64,000 bases of DNA from Planctobacterium sp047947135 (GCA_047947135.1 CP170457.1:3100001-3164000); one strand, 5' to 3'. Counted from the first letter of the stretch, positions 26,909 through 35,479 are shown. Notes: a model not told the origin generated them from the sequence alone. A program made the numbers and translations.

Positions 26909-28630
26909 CTACTCTTTTGGGGCATCTTTTGACAATACAAAGTCTAACCAAAAATCACTCCCTTTACCCTTTACAGTGTTAAAATCGAGGCTTCCGCCCA
27001 TTTCAGCAATCAGACGTTTTGTCATGACCAGACCAATGCCAGTGCCTTCAATAGTGGGGTTATTATCTCTGCGTTCAAAAGGCCTAAATAATTTTGCGGC
27101 TTCGTCTTTAGACATGCCATCGCCGTCATCGCTTACCATCACTCTCATTAAATTGTCATCCAACTGCCAGTACTTCACTCGCAATTCTCCGGGGTGACGA
27201 TTGTACTTTATCCCGTTGGACAATAAGTTGAGCAAAACCTGTTTAACACGCTTTCGATCTGCCCATATGCAAAAATCTGCATCCTCGCTTTGATTTACAA
27301 TGGTTACTTGATACTTGTCTGCTAGCCCGCTGACCAAAACCACAGTTTCAGACAAAATGTCGGAAAAATTTATTTGTTGAAAGTTCATTTCAATCTTGCC
27401 GGATTCAATGGCACTGAGATCCAGAATTTCGGTGATCATTTCCAGCAAATATTGACTGCTTTTAAAGATCTCATTCAGCTGTGTATTTTGCTGTTCCGTA
27501 AAGTTACTGTTGTTAAATTGCAAAATTTGTGTGAACCCCATAATAGCATTGAGTGGAGTACGTAATTCATGACTCATATGGGAAAGAAATCGCGATTTCG
27601 ACTCGCTTAATCTCTCTGCGGCCAGTTTGGCCTCATTAGACGCTTCCAGGGCTTTTTTATGTACGGTGATATCACGCACCAACGCCAAAACATATGATTG
27701 GTCTCCAATTTCTACCGGGCCAAGGTGCACGTCTACTGGAAAGGTTTCGCCATTTTTACACTGGTGAATACATTCGAGTTCTAATTTGCCAGCTTTCTTA
27801 AGCGTTGGCCAAAATTCATTGAGAAACTCACGACTCGCTCCTTTCTCAATGTCTGGCATGGCCATCCCCAACAACTCTTCTCGAGTGTAGCCGAGACTGT
27901 CACAGGCATGTCTGTTAACGTCAATTATTCGACCGTTTAAGTCATGCAGAAAAAATGCATCTGACACGCTTTTTAATAACACCTGATTATATTGCTCGCT
28001 TTGCTCTATGCGTTTTTGTTTCCGGGATAATTCCATTTCGTAAAAGATATTTTGGCGCGTGTTATTACTTATCCGAGTAGCAGCAACCAGAAAGTTTAAG
28101 AGAAAGTACGCCAGCATCAACCCCATCACAACACTCAATTGCTCTTGTGATATGACTACCCGAACTACCAATGGCACCATTAACAAAGTTAAAAAGACGA
28201 TGCTGACTATTCTTTCATAGGCCAGCGATGTGAGCGATCCAGCGGCCATCCCGCCAAGAACGAAGGTAAAGAAAATTTGATTGGCAATGCCTTCCGCAGG
28301 GTATAACCAAATCGCCGCGCTGCCCCAAACGAGACCAGAAAAACACGCACCTATCGTAAAAAAACGGTACCATTTGAGATCTTCCCGACCTTTGGTATCC
28401 AGCCGGTTATAACGCATCCCTAGCAGCCACCGCACAAAGCACAGCACATATAATACCGTCATCCATATAAGCAACGGATTTTCGGGGATCACCGCATTAA
28501 GCACAAAAAACAAAACAGCACTATTGATAACAGTGGCTATCAATGCCAAATTTAGCGAGCCATATAATGCTCTGGTTTGTTCAATTAATACGGCAGAATC
28601 ATACGAGCTGTCAGGAGTTGTGACCTTCAT
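26909..28630 (-). CDS. Membrane PAS-domain sensor histidine kinase
   Basis: 573 residues. Six or so N-terminal helices (about 25-190) form a MASE-like membrane sensor. A PAS domain (about 215-330) follows with VRDITVHKKALE at its end, then a dimerisation domain with the phosphorylated histidine in SHMSHELRTPLN. The catalytic domain has NLLSNGIKYN, DDGDGMS and GTGIGL. There is no receiver domain and no adjacent response regulator, so its partner is elsewhere. It is the last ordinary gene before the accessory island. Confidence 0.9.
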   Translation of the reverse strand: MKVTTPDSSYDSAVLIEQTRALYGSLNLALIATVINSAVLFFVLNAVIPENPLLIWMTVLYVLCFVRWLLGMRYNRLDTKGREDLKWYRFFTIGACFSGLVWGSAAIWLYPAEGIANQIFFTFVLGGMAAGSLTSLAYERIVSIVFLTLLMVPLVVRVVISQEQLSVVMGLMLAYFLLNFLVAATRISNNTRQNIFYEMELSRKQKRIEQSEQYNQVLLKSVSDAFFLHDLNGRIIDVNRHACDSLGYTREELLGMAMPDIEKGASREFLNEFWPTLKKAGKLELECIHQCKNGETFPVDVHLGPVEIGDQSYVLALVRDITVHKKALEASNEAKLAAERLSESKSRFLSHMSHELRTPLNAIMGFTQILQFNNSNFTEQQNTQLNEIFKSSQYLLEMITEILDLSAIESGKIEMNFQQINFSDILSETVVLVSGLADKYQVTIVNQSEDADFCIWADRKRVKQVLLNLLSNGIKYNRHPGELRVKYWQLDDNLMRVMVSDDGDGMSKDEAAKLFRPFERRDNNPTIEGTGIGLVMTKRLIAEMGGSLDFNTVKGKGSDFWLDFVLSKDAPKE

Positions 28631-28846
28631 TTAAGACCTATTAGAAAGCTTCCATTTATATGCAGTCCTTTGGCGTTTGAGCGAAACAATGACTAAATTG
28701 GTAAAGCATAATCAAAGGTCTTGAGAAAACCTCAATTCATTTACGGTTGTTCGTTCAAAGAACTTAGTAATAACGCTATGCTGACACAAAAGGTTTAGGG
28801 ATCCAATCGCTTATGCAGCCTGGCATAAATGACGAGAATAAAAAGG

Positions 28847-28888
28847 GGCAAAGGTGTAACAAACAAGTGCTGCTATTAATTTGCTTTT
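28847..28888. repeat. Left 42-bp direct repeat of the large accessory island
   Basis: Matches 42700-42741 at 40 of 42 positions, same orientation. The right copy is inside the ceramidase-like gene, where it encodes part of an AALVCYTFAK segment on the minus strand. Here it is an isolated fragment with no surrounding gene. Everything between the copies is mobile or accessory in character. Confidence 0.8.
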
Positions 28889-29216
28889 ACCGATATTTTG
28901 GATGTCAAGATATCTCCTGTGGCATGGTTACAGGGTTAAAGGAGCGCGAAAAAACTGGGATGAATGGTTGGAGCTGGTTGAGGTAACGGATCTGCTCCCA
29001 CTGAAAACAGCAGCCAGCACTATCAAAGAAAAACTATGGGGGATCCTGAACGCAATGCGCTTTGGTGTTTCAAATGCACTGGCCGAAGCTATCAATGGCA
29101 AAATCAGACAACTCCGTATTAGGGCAATGGGATTCAGAAACAAGGAACGATTCAAAACAGCCATTATGTTCCATTATGGAAATTTAAAATTAACCCACTA
29201 GAAACGACGAAGAGCC
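28889..29216 (+). pseudogene. C-terminal fragment of an ISL3-family transposase
   Basis: The frame ending at 29201 carries the ISL3-type C-terminus: SNALAEAINGKIRQLRIRAM then GFRNKERFKTAIMFHYGN. The N-terminal two thirds, including most of the catalytic triad, are missing. The bases after the stop (…CGACGAAGAGCC to 29216) look like the usual right end of ISL3 elements, which commonly terminate in GAAGAGCC. The left end is lost at the 42-bp repeat. Confidence 0.75.
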
Positions 29217-29221
29217 ACTCC

Positions 29222-29252
29222 GGTACAGATATTGTGTGTGTCCAAGTATTTC
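29222..29252. repeat. 31-bp repeat, copy 1
   Basis: Identical to 36570-36600 in the same orientation. With one mismatch the match extends five bases to the left. It sits right after the ISL3 end and before a small gene. It is not explained by any recognised IS terminus. Confidence 0.75.
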
Positions 29253-29600
29253 ACTACAGAATTGTGGCCCAATGGTGAAATAGGTCTTCTTCTGGAAGGA
29301 AGCTATTTATTGGAATTTGAAAAATTTGCTATGAACAAAGCACTTTACTATCCACTTTCCTTGATAGCTAGCGAGGGTATTGATGCAATTCCTGGTGAAA
29401 TTAAGGGGCAACTACAGTCTTATGCTCTCAGATATATAGGGATGGGAAGTACTTCTCTTAAAATGGTTTCGGATGTTCAGTTTTTATTCTCTAAGAGTGA
29501 AATGTACGAGTTCATACCACAAGCTATTGAAATAAATGCCAATCGTCGAGAATTAATTTTTGATAGAGAGTTTGTAAAGGATCTTTATGGATTTAAATAG
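29232..29600 (+). CDS. Small unknown protein, possibly an orphan immunity gene
   Basis: 122 residues if read from the TTG inside the 31-bp repeat; the native N-terminus may have been replaced at the repeat junction (29252). The protein is soluble, with about equal acidic and hydrophobic residues, and shows no recognised domain. It overlaps the next gene by 14 bases. Its place directly upstream of a truncated rhs gene, in an island of toxin tips, suggests a left-over immunity protein, but that is inference from context only. Confidence 0.45.
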   Translation: MCVSKYFTTELWPNGEIGLLLEGSYLLEFEKFAMNKALYYPLSLIASEGIDAIPGEIKGQLQSYALRYIGMGSTSLKMVSDVQFLFSKSEMYEFIPQAIEINANRRELIFDREFVKDLYGFK

Positions 29601-30015
29601 TATTAGAAAAGTTATCGTTTTAATTGTTTGTCTTATTTCAATAGTGGCATGCGACGATAGAGATGACAGTTTTAGTCAGATTGATTCATTAACATTGGGA
29701 CTAAGTATGAATGGTATTCATGAAATGAAGAAAACTGAGGAAAATGAATTGTATGTTGGAGAAAAAATTCTAGAGGTTGCATCGTTAGAATTTGATCCAC
29801 AATCGTTGAGGTCGGGGCAAGTCAACTCAATTTGTGAATTACAACTAAAAGCAATGGAGTTTGGTTTACTAAATAGCGAGGTTTATAGTGATGCTGCGAT
29901 TAAAATAAAAGAAAAGCTGCGCCCAAAGATTGAGTCTACAGAATACGCATATACATTTTTTGAATCATGCCAACGGCTCTATGACCTTGAGTTTAAAAAT
30001 CCACGACAGAATTGA
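29587..30015 (+). CDS. Small putative lipoprotein, unknown
   Basis: 142 residues. An N-terminal hydrophobic helix ends in a lipobox-like ISIVAC, so Cys22-region lipidation is likely. The mature part is helical and acidic with a second cysteine pair (SICELQL, FESCQRL). Lipoprotein immunity proteins exist for several polymorphic toxins; that role is possible here given the rhs neighbour. No family recognised. Confidence 0.55.
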   Translation: MDLNSIRKVIVLIVCLISIVACDDRDDSFSQIDSLTLGLSMNGIHEMKKTEENELYVGEKILEVASLEFDPQSLRSGQVNSICELQLKAMEFGLLNSEVYSDAAIKIKEKLRPKIESTEYAYTFFESCQRLYDLEFKNPRQN

Positions 30016-30036
30016 GAAATCACATGGAATTTACAT

Positions 30037-30113
30037 CGAAGTTACATGGACAGCCATGATAAGAATGTGGCCATGGTACACGAAGTTACATGGACAGCCA
30101 TGATAAGAATGTG
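30037..30113 (+). repeat. Two 33-bp direct repeats at the 5' edge of rhs
   Basis: Identical copies at 30037-30069 and 30081-30113, 44 bases apart. Each contains the near-palindrome ATGGACAGCCAT followed by GATAAGAATGTG. A related sequence, ATGGACATCCATCATAAGAAT, truncates another gene at 40668-40688. These probably mark recombination or insertion borders. Confidence 0.75.
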
Positions 30114-32508
30114 TGATCGTTATAACAATCAGACTTTTGCTTCTTTCTGGAGTGACAGCACATCAGAATTAAGGGGAACAAGTTCGCATTTCGATATATT
30201 GGGGCGCCTTGAATTAAGTGAAGTAAGTGGTCAGGGAACTGTCAATTATGAATATCTCTCGGGAAATAGAGTTAGGGTTACCGATCAGGTTTCGTTGACA
30301 GAGAGCAATGAAACGACCACAACCTACCTAGCCTACGGCCAACCCTCCTACGAACAAGAAGTATTGATAGCGTCTCCGGAAAATGTGACTACTGCTATAA
30401 ACGTCAATGTGTACGGGCAAATAGAAAGCATAACCCAATCAGGATATAAGAAAGACGGCGTCACGTTGACATCTATGACGGAGAGTCGTTATTACGATGA
30501 TCATAACCAATTATGTCTGGTAAAGAGAATCGATGTAGGTAATCGTGCTTACTTAAAGAATGCTTTGGGAGAAAATGTATGGGTTGCAGAAGGAGTAGCA
30601 TCACCACCTAGTGAAGGATGTTTAAGTGAAGAGCCGGCTACAGCAGTGTCCTACATTCTGGATAACCATGGGGAACTTCGTTATGTGGATTATCCAGATG
30701 AGAATTCTCGCGATGTTCAGTACAAAAGAAATAACTTTGGGAACTTACTTGAATTAACAACATCTTCAATTAGCTATAATGAAGAGGGAGAACTTCTGTT
30801 TGACTCTCAAAATGCCATACACCATATGTACAGCTATAACAATCAGAATCTGCTTACAAGTGAGACACTGTCCCTGGCAGGTGAAGTAACACTATCACTC
30901 CAATACGGTTATACAGATATGCTGCATCGTAATTGGATTGAATATCCTGATGAAACTAATATCCGGTATGCCACTAATGCATTTGGTTGGCCGACGGAAG
31001 TGAAATCGTTTGATGAAGATACGGTTGAAGATATTTTTGCGAAAATGGTGGAACATTATAGTGATGGACAGGTAGACAGTTTTGTTTATGGCAATGATGT
31101 GTCTTTCAAAATGACCCGACATGAACAGACTAACTTTCCAACACAACTAAGTTATCTGGATGACAGCAGTAGTGTGGTAGCCAAACTTGGTTATACATAC
31201 GATTATAATCAGAATATTTCTTCGATAACTGATTTTCAGGATCCAACATACAGCCTTTCATCATTAAAATATGACGGACTGGATAGATTAATCCAAACTG
31301 AAGCCAAAGGTGATAACAACTCTGATATTGTTATAAGTCAGATTAGTTATGATGGCTTGAATAATATTACCTACTATAAGAGTAGAAACTCTGTCTTAGA
31401 CTATACCATCGACTACTCTAAAAATAGACTGGCAAGTGTTAGTGGTACGAAAAACTATGAAGGTTTTGATTACGATAACAGAGGGAATGTGACATTCAAT
31501 AGTCATCGTTTGATGAATTATAACCTTGCAAATCAACTATATAGTACCGATGACGGCAACAGGTATTTTTATGATGGTTTCAATCGGCGAGTTAAGCAAA
31601 TTGATGCTAACGGAACCAGTTACAGCATGTACAGTCAGGATGGTACTTTATTGTACCGGGAGAGCGACGTAGTTTCCGGGTCTGGCAAAGCAACTAACTA
31701 TGTTTACCTGGGTAAAAAACTCATTGCAAAAATAACCGAAGAAGATGTTAAACAGGGCTCCCGAAGACATTACGAACCATACGGAGAAACGGTAGAAGAC
31801 CCTTCCGATGATGTCGGGTTTACCGGACACAAATTCGATACAGATCTTGAATTGAGTTATATGCAGGCACGATACTATGATCCGGTGATTGGGCGGTTTT
31901 ATTCGAATGATCCGGTAGGTTTTAAGAATGTTTATAACTTTAATCGTTATGCCTATGCTAACAATAATCCCTATAAATATATTGATCCTGATGGACAATT
32001 TAGCACTTCTGCGCATAACCACTTAATAAACCTGTTAGGTGAAAGGAGGGGATGGACAGCGACACAAACGCAAGCTGTAAGACATGGCAGTAAATATGCG
32101 GACAACTTCTTTAGGGGCAAACAAAGTGCGTCACAAAGTCACATTCATGCTATGACTTCCGACGTGAATACAGATATTGCTGCCACAAAGGAATTGGCTG
32201 AAGGGTATATTCAAGACAAGATGGATAAAGCCGCTGCCCTTATGAGTACAAATGAATACTCGGCTTATCACAATATTGGGCAGGCATTGCATACCGTTAT
32301 GGATAATATGTCCCCTGCTCACGAGGGGTTTCAAAAGTGGGATAGTAGCCAACTTCCAAGGCACGGAGATAATTATCGTGTTTTTGGTATAGGAACCGCA
32401 ACGGAAGAAAACTTAGAAGCTTTGAAAGCTAATTCTGAGCTTATAAACAATATAGTGGATAGGATGGGTAATTTTCTTGATGGCGGAAGTTCTGGAATCA
32501 ATAATTGA
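30046..32508 (+). CDS. 5'-truncated Rhs protein with C-terminal phospholipase-C-like toxin tip
   Basis: 820 residues as an open frame, but the first about 25 come from the 33-bp repeats. No signal peptide or N-terminal translocation domain exists, so this is a displaced rhs end. Residues about 30-630 are YD/Rhs repeats, ending in the core motif GRFYSNDPVGF and PYKYIDPDGQ. The remaining about 170 residues are a variable tip with several histidines, including IGQALHTVMDNMSPAH and QSHIHAM. The latter resemble the zinc-site spacing of bacterial phospholipase C/S1-P1-type folds. Expected role is an antibacterial membrane-lipid toxin; expression in this truncated state is uncertain. Confidence 0.8.
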   Translation: MDSHDKNVAMVHEVTWTAMIRMCDRYNNQTFASFWSDSTSELRGTSSHFDILGRLELSEVSGQGTVNYEYLSGNRVRVTDQVSLTESNETTTTYLAYGQPSYEQEVLIASPENVTTAINVNVYGQIESITQSGYKKDGVTLTSMTESRYYDDHNQLCLVKRIDVGNRAYLKNALGENVWVAEGVASPPSEGCLSEEPATAVSYILDNHGELRYVDYPDENSRDVQYKRNNFGNLLELTTSSISYNEEGELLFDSQNAIHHMYSYNNQNLLTSETLSLAGEVTLSLQYGYTDMLHRNWIEYPDETNIRYATNAFGWPTEVKSFDEDTVEDIFAKMVEHYSDGQVDSFVYGNDVSFKMTRHEQTNFPTQLSYLDDSSSVVAKLGYTYDYNQNISSITDFQDPTYSLSSLKYDGLDRLIQTEAKGDNNSDIVISQISYDGLNNITYYKSRNSVLDYTIDYSKNRLASVSGTKNYEGFDYDNRGNVTFNSHRLMNYNLANQLYSTDDGNRYFYDGFNRRVKQIDANGTSYSMYSQDGTLLYRESDVVSGSGKATNYVYLGKKLIAKITEEDVKQGSRRHYEPYGETVEDPSDDVGFTGHKFDTDLELSYMQARYYDPVIGRFYSNDPVGFKNVYNFNRYAYANNNPYKYIDPDGQFSTSAHNHLINLLGERRGWTATQTQAVRHGSKYADNFFRGKQSASQSHIHAMTSDVNTDIAATKELAEGYIQDKMDKAAALMSTNEYSAYHNIGQALHTVMDNMSPAHEGFQKWDSSQLPRHGDNYRVFGIGTATEENLEALKANSELINNIVDRMGNFLDGGSSGINN

Positions 32509-32520
32509 TTTGAAAAATTT

Positions 32521-32820
32521 ATGGACGGACAAATCCCTTTAATTTTAATAGCGCTTTACACCCTTACACTAATCAACATTGTGTATTTGGTTGCGGTAAC
32601 TTTGACTTTATTGAAACTGAACTTCGTTCGTAAAATATCGGAAATATTAAAGCGATGGGTTATATGGACATCAATATTGTCTATTTTGATTGTAATTGCT
32701 TCACTGCAAACGATTATTCCAGACACCTTCATTTGGAAGGCTTCGATATTTGTGGCATTTTTAGTTTTTGGAACTATTTGGGGAGTTTCAAAGGGCTATT
32801 TAGACGCTGATAAGGAATAG
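32521..32820 (+). CDS. Candidate membrane immunity protein for the Rhs tip
   Basis: 99 residues with three hydrophobic helices (about 6-30, 45-65, 73-92), beginning 12 bases after the rhs stop. Size, position and same-strand coupling match the usual layout of polymorphic toxin and immunity genes. A membrane location would suit protection against a lipid-attacking toxin. No known immunity family was recognised. Confidence 0.6.
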   Translation: MDGQIPLILIALYTLTLINIVYLVAVTLTLLKLNFVRKISEILKRWVIWTSILSILIVIASLQTIIPDTFIWKASIFVAFLVFGTIWGVSKGYLDADKE

Positions 32821-32857
32821 TTGCACTCTTTGAATCGCGCCGGTAGAACTTTATAGG

Positions 32858-33209
32858 GACATATATGGACGCCCCGGAAAGATCAAGACATAGAATGCCC
32901 TGACCACGAAGTTTTTGGTCATTTAAATTGTCCATGTTGCTGTAACAGTAATGTAAATGCGTTGTACTGACATATATCCGGGCTAAAGCGTATCGCTTGC
33001 CCCTAATGAGTTCCGTACCAGTACGCCCTAAAGTTGGTCACCCAATCGGGATTAGATCCCGTGCCCATGTCGGGTTTGGTCCTGGTTGCGTTGCATTCTT
33101 TTCATTATGTTTACTGACAACAATGGCTAGAACAGGTGCTGCCTGACCGTCCTAAACACCCACTCGGGCTCACGGCCCTTGTCCAGTACGGGCTAGTCAG
33201 GCAGCGAAA
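32858..33209 (-). other. Non-coding 3' flank of the IS110 fragment, with inverted repeat
   Basis: About 390 bases without a gene. GCTGCCTGAC at 33139-33148 pairs with GTCAGGCAGC at 33196-33205 just after the transposase stop. Further out are structured stretches such as CGGGATTAGATCCCG (33047-33061). Some IS110-family elements, notably the IS1111 group, carry a guide (bridge/seek) RNA between the recombinase stop and the right end, and this would be that region. The motif GACATATATGGACG at 32858-32871 recurs at 41181-41194. Confidence 0.45.
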
Positions 33210-33830
33210 CTAACTTTTTAATCTGTCGCTAATCAGCTGAGGCTGATATTCCTGTTGTTTTTGCAACAGCACCCACATCAACCTTGCCAACTTATGTGCG
33301 GTAGCGACTGTGACACAGCAGATACTTTTTCGCTGTTTAAGCTGTGCTATCCAATGGCTCAGGGCATCGTCTCTGTGCTTTGCTCTGGTAACCACCGTTC
33401 TGGCACCGTGTATCAGCTGCTTTCTGAGATATCCATCTCCACGCTTCGTGATACCTGCCATGACCGACTTATTCCCCGAGGCGTATTGTCTGGGTGTAAT
33501 ACCCAGCCAGACAGCAAATTCTTTTGCTGAACCGAAGGCTTGCCCTTTATCAATAGAAGCCAGAAAAGCCGACGCGATAAGCGGGCCTATGCCTGGAATG
33601 CTAAGGAGAATATGACCACTTGAATGGTTATCGACGCTCTGTTTAAACAAAGATTCTAAACGTTTAATTCGAGCATTAAGCCCCTGGTACTCCCGAAATA
33701 TATCATCCACAACAAGCCTGATGATTGGTCGTTGATTGCTATCATCAAAAACGTCCAGCATGGCATTTTCAAATGCCACTCGCCCTTTGGGGATAAAGAT
33801 GCCAAAATCCACCAATAAACCTCTGATTGA
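33210..33830 (-). pseudogene. IS110-family transposase, N-terminus lost
   Basis: About 205 C-terminal residues remain. They include the Transposase_20 signature LLSIPGIGPLIASAF, then WLGITPRQYASGNKS and the serine/Gly region GITKRGDGYLRKQL. The DEDD catalytic N-terminal domain is absent. The frame continues artificially into a repeat that starts at 33831. The element is therefore inactive on its own. Confidence 0.85.
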
Positions 33831-33891
33831 AACTTTATGAGACACCCATTGTAACCAAACCCGCTTCGGCGGGTTTTTCATTTCTTTTAAC
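33831..33891 (+). repeat. 61-bp repeat R1, copy a, including a terminator hairpin
   Basis: Matches 34690-34750 at 59 of 61 positions, and its first 30 bases match 41246-41275 exactly. It includes CCCGC-TTCG-GCGGG followed by TTTTT (33860-33878), a good + strand terminator. It cuts the IS110 transposase and precedes a toxin-antitoxin pair. Confidence 0.85.
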
Positions 33892-33974
33892 TTAAAATGA
33901 TCCATTGAAACTTTCAAAGCAAGGTGGTATATATGCCACTAAGTGTTATATTTTGACCTATGGAAGGGGAATGA

Positions 33975-34340
33975 ATGCACATATATAAATCAAAACTGTT
34001 CCATAAGTGGGCAGGGAAAGAAGGATTAACGGATGATGCTTTGAGAATAGCAGTCGATGAAATGGAAGTTGGCTTAATCGATGCTGAATTAGGGGGGCAT
34101 GTATATAAGAAACGCGCACCCATCGAAGGACAAGGTAAGAGCAAAGGGTTGAGAACCATACTTGCGTTCAAGATCGGCAATAAAGCCTTCTTCATTTATG
34201 GCTTTGCTAAAAATGAGCGAGATAACATCAGTTCGAAAGAGCTGAAAGCATTAAAACGCCTGGCAAAAGAATTACTGGGTTATAGCGTTGAACAGCTAGA
34301 GCAAGCTGTTAAAGCGGGTAGCTTAATAGAGGCAGAATGA
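33975..34340 (+). CDS. RelE/HigB-like toxin of a type II toxin-antitoxin pair
   Basis: 121 residues. It has the compact basic RelE-type composition and phrases of the COG4737-type toxins (LRTILAFKIGNKAFFIYGFA, then KNERDNIS). Such proteins usually cleave mRNA at the ribosome. It lies one base upstream of an HTH antitoxin gene, the toxin-first order typical of HigBA-like systems. Terminator-bearing repeats bracket the pair. Confidence 0.82.
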   Translation: MHIYKSKLFHKWAGKEGLTDDALRIAVDEMEVGLIDAELGGHVYKKRAPIEGQGKSKGLRTILAFKIGNKAFFIYGFAKNERDNISSKELKALKRLAKELLGYSVEQLEQAVKAGSLIEAE

Positions 34341-34341
34341 T

Positions 34342-34647
34342 ATGAAAGAAAGTATCTTAGATGTAATGCATGAAACAGCAAGAGACTTAACAGATGCAGG
34401 TGTTATGGACGTGCAAACTATGCGTGAGTTCGACGCATTATGCTTGCCTGAAATTGAACAGTATGACGCAGCTCATATCAAGGCGATCCGTGAGAAAGCA
34501 CACGTAAGCCAGGCAGTGTTTGCGGCTTACTTAAACACTAGCCCATCGACAGTAAAACAGTGGGAGCAAGGAGGAAAAAAACCGCGTGGTACATCATTAA
34601 AACTACTTAACCTCGTTGCTCATAAAGGGCTAAAGGTACTCGTCTAA
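34342..34647 (+). CDS. HigA/NadS-like XRE-type antitoxin
   Basis: 101 residues. The C-terminal half is a helix-turn-helix with VSQAVFAAYLNTSPSTVKQW, the pattern of HigA/NadS antitoxins. The N-terminal half should bind the toxin encoded directly upstream. It likely autorepresses the pair. Possible promoter: 33892-33974. Confidence 0.85.
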   Translation: MKESILDVMHETARDLTDAGVMDVQTMREFDALCLPEIEQYDAAHIKAIREKAHVSQAVFAAYLNTSPSTVKQWEQGGKKPRGTSLKLLNLVAHKGLKVLV

Positions 34648-34651
34648 AATG

Positions 34652-34687
34652 CATTGTAACTGAACATTCAAAGCTTAGAACAAACAT
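34652..34687 (+). repeat. Short repeat R2, copy a
   Basis: CATTGTAACTGAA, then about 10 variable bases, then AAGCTTAGAACAA. A related sequence follows the second toxin-antitoxin pair at 35444-35479. R2 followed by R1 forms the spacer between the two modules. Confidence 0.6.
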
Positions 34688-34689
34688 TG

Positions 34690-34750
34690 AACTTTATGAG
34701 ACACCCATTGCAACCAAACCCGCTCCGGCGGGTTTTTCATTTCTTTTAAC
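34690..34750 (+). repeat. 61-bp repeat R1, copy b, including a terminator hairpin
   Basis: Second copy of R1 with two substitutions. The stem is CCCGC-TCCG-GCGGG followed by TTTTT (34719-34737). It would terminate the first toxin-antitoxin transcript. Confidence 0.85.
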
Positions 34751-34796
34751 CGAGTGTTTGTCCTAATATTGCAGGCTGGATAGTTTTCCCATTTAC

Positions 34797-34820
34797 AAGA
34801 CCTTTTAACAGGTCTTTTTA
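34797..34820 (+). terminator. Second terminator-like hairpin
   Basis: AAGACCT / AGGTCTT stem with a 6-base loop, followed by TTTTTA. It lies 65 bases upstream of the second toxin-antitoxin pair and adds to the insulation between the modules. Confidence 0.7.
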
Positions 34821-34884
34821 TTTGACTTTGATACTTACAAGACTTATTTTAAGTGCCATTAACAGGTTTTATTGAGGCGTTGAA

Positions 34885-35136
34885 ATGAGTGTAAGACCCA
34901 TATTAGCAGACAACACAACCAGTATTTCTGAACTTAAAAAGAATCCTATGGCGGTGATAGAGCAAGGTGACGGTTTTCCTGTTGCCGTTTTAAACAGGAA
35001 TAAACCTGAGTTTTATTGCATTCCCGCGGATGCTTATGAAGCTATGCTGGACAAGTTAGAAGACATTGAACTGGCTCAGATAGTTAAAGAGAGGATGGAT
35101 CAGGACGAAGTCGAGGTAAACATTGACGACTTATAA
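34885..35136 (+). CDS. stbD: Phd/YefM-type antitoxin (StbD-like)
   Basis: 83 residues. The N-terminal DNA-binding part has the family pattern TTSISELKKNPMAVIEQGDG. The acidic C-terminus (DQDEVEVNIDDL) is the expected disordered toxin-wrapping tail. It overlaps the toxin gene by 14 bases. Confidence 0.88.
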   Translation: MSVRPILADNTTSISELKKNPMAVIEQGDGFPVAVLNRNKPEFYCIPADAYEAMLDKLEDIELAQIVKERMDQDEVEVNIDDL

Positions 35137-35410
35137 ACTGGTCTTTAAGCGAGATGCTGAAAAAGAGTGGTCTAAGCTTGACGGTTCAATCAGACAACAA
35201 TTTGCCAAAAAGCTCAGGGAGAGATTATCAAATCCAAGGGTTGAGTCATCAAGGGTCAACGGAATGCAGGACTGCTATAAGATTAAGTTACGCAGTGCTG
35301 GTTACAGATTGGTATATCAGGTCAGAGATACTGAGTTAGTTGTATCCGTGGTTGCAGTCGGAAAGCGAGAGCGGAATCAGGTATACAAGATAGCGATTAA
35401 ACGAATATAG
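35123..35410 (+). CDS. stbE: RelE/ParE-family toxin (StbE-like)
   Basis: 95 residues. The motif order YKLVFKRDAEKEWSKLD, CYKIKLRSAGYRLVYQV and VVAVGKRERNQVY is characteristic of RelE/StbE toxins, which cut translated mRNA. It is translationally coupled to the antitoxin. The pair is a separate system from the one at 33975-34647. Confidence 0.88.
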   Translation: MTTYKLVFKRDAEKEWSKLDGSIRQQFAKKLRERLSNPRVESSRVNGMQDCYKIKLRSAGYRLVYQVRDTELVVSVVAVGKRERNQVYKIAIKRI

Positions 35411-35443
35411 GCTACATTGGAAAACTTAATTTAAAGTGACTTC

Positions 35444-35479
35444 CATTGTAACTGAAAAGTTAAAGCTCAGAACAAGCAT
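35444..35479 (+). repeat. Short repeat R2, copy b
   Basis: CATTGTAACTGAA followed by AAAGCTCAGAACAAGCAT, similar to 34652-34687. Here it is not followed by R1; the REP-type transposase block begins instead. Confidence 0.6.

Noticed and set aside
33210..33917. Full-length 235-residue transposase
   Set aside because: The first 30 or so codons are a readthrough of repeat R1 (also found at two unrelated places), so the gene is a truncated fragment.
34652..35479. Spacers R1/R2 between toxin-antitoxin pairs considered as integron attC sites
   Set aside because: No RYYYAAC…GTTRRRY core pair could be found on either strand and no integrase gene is present. The hairpins are ordinary terminators.
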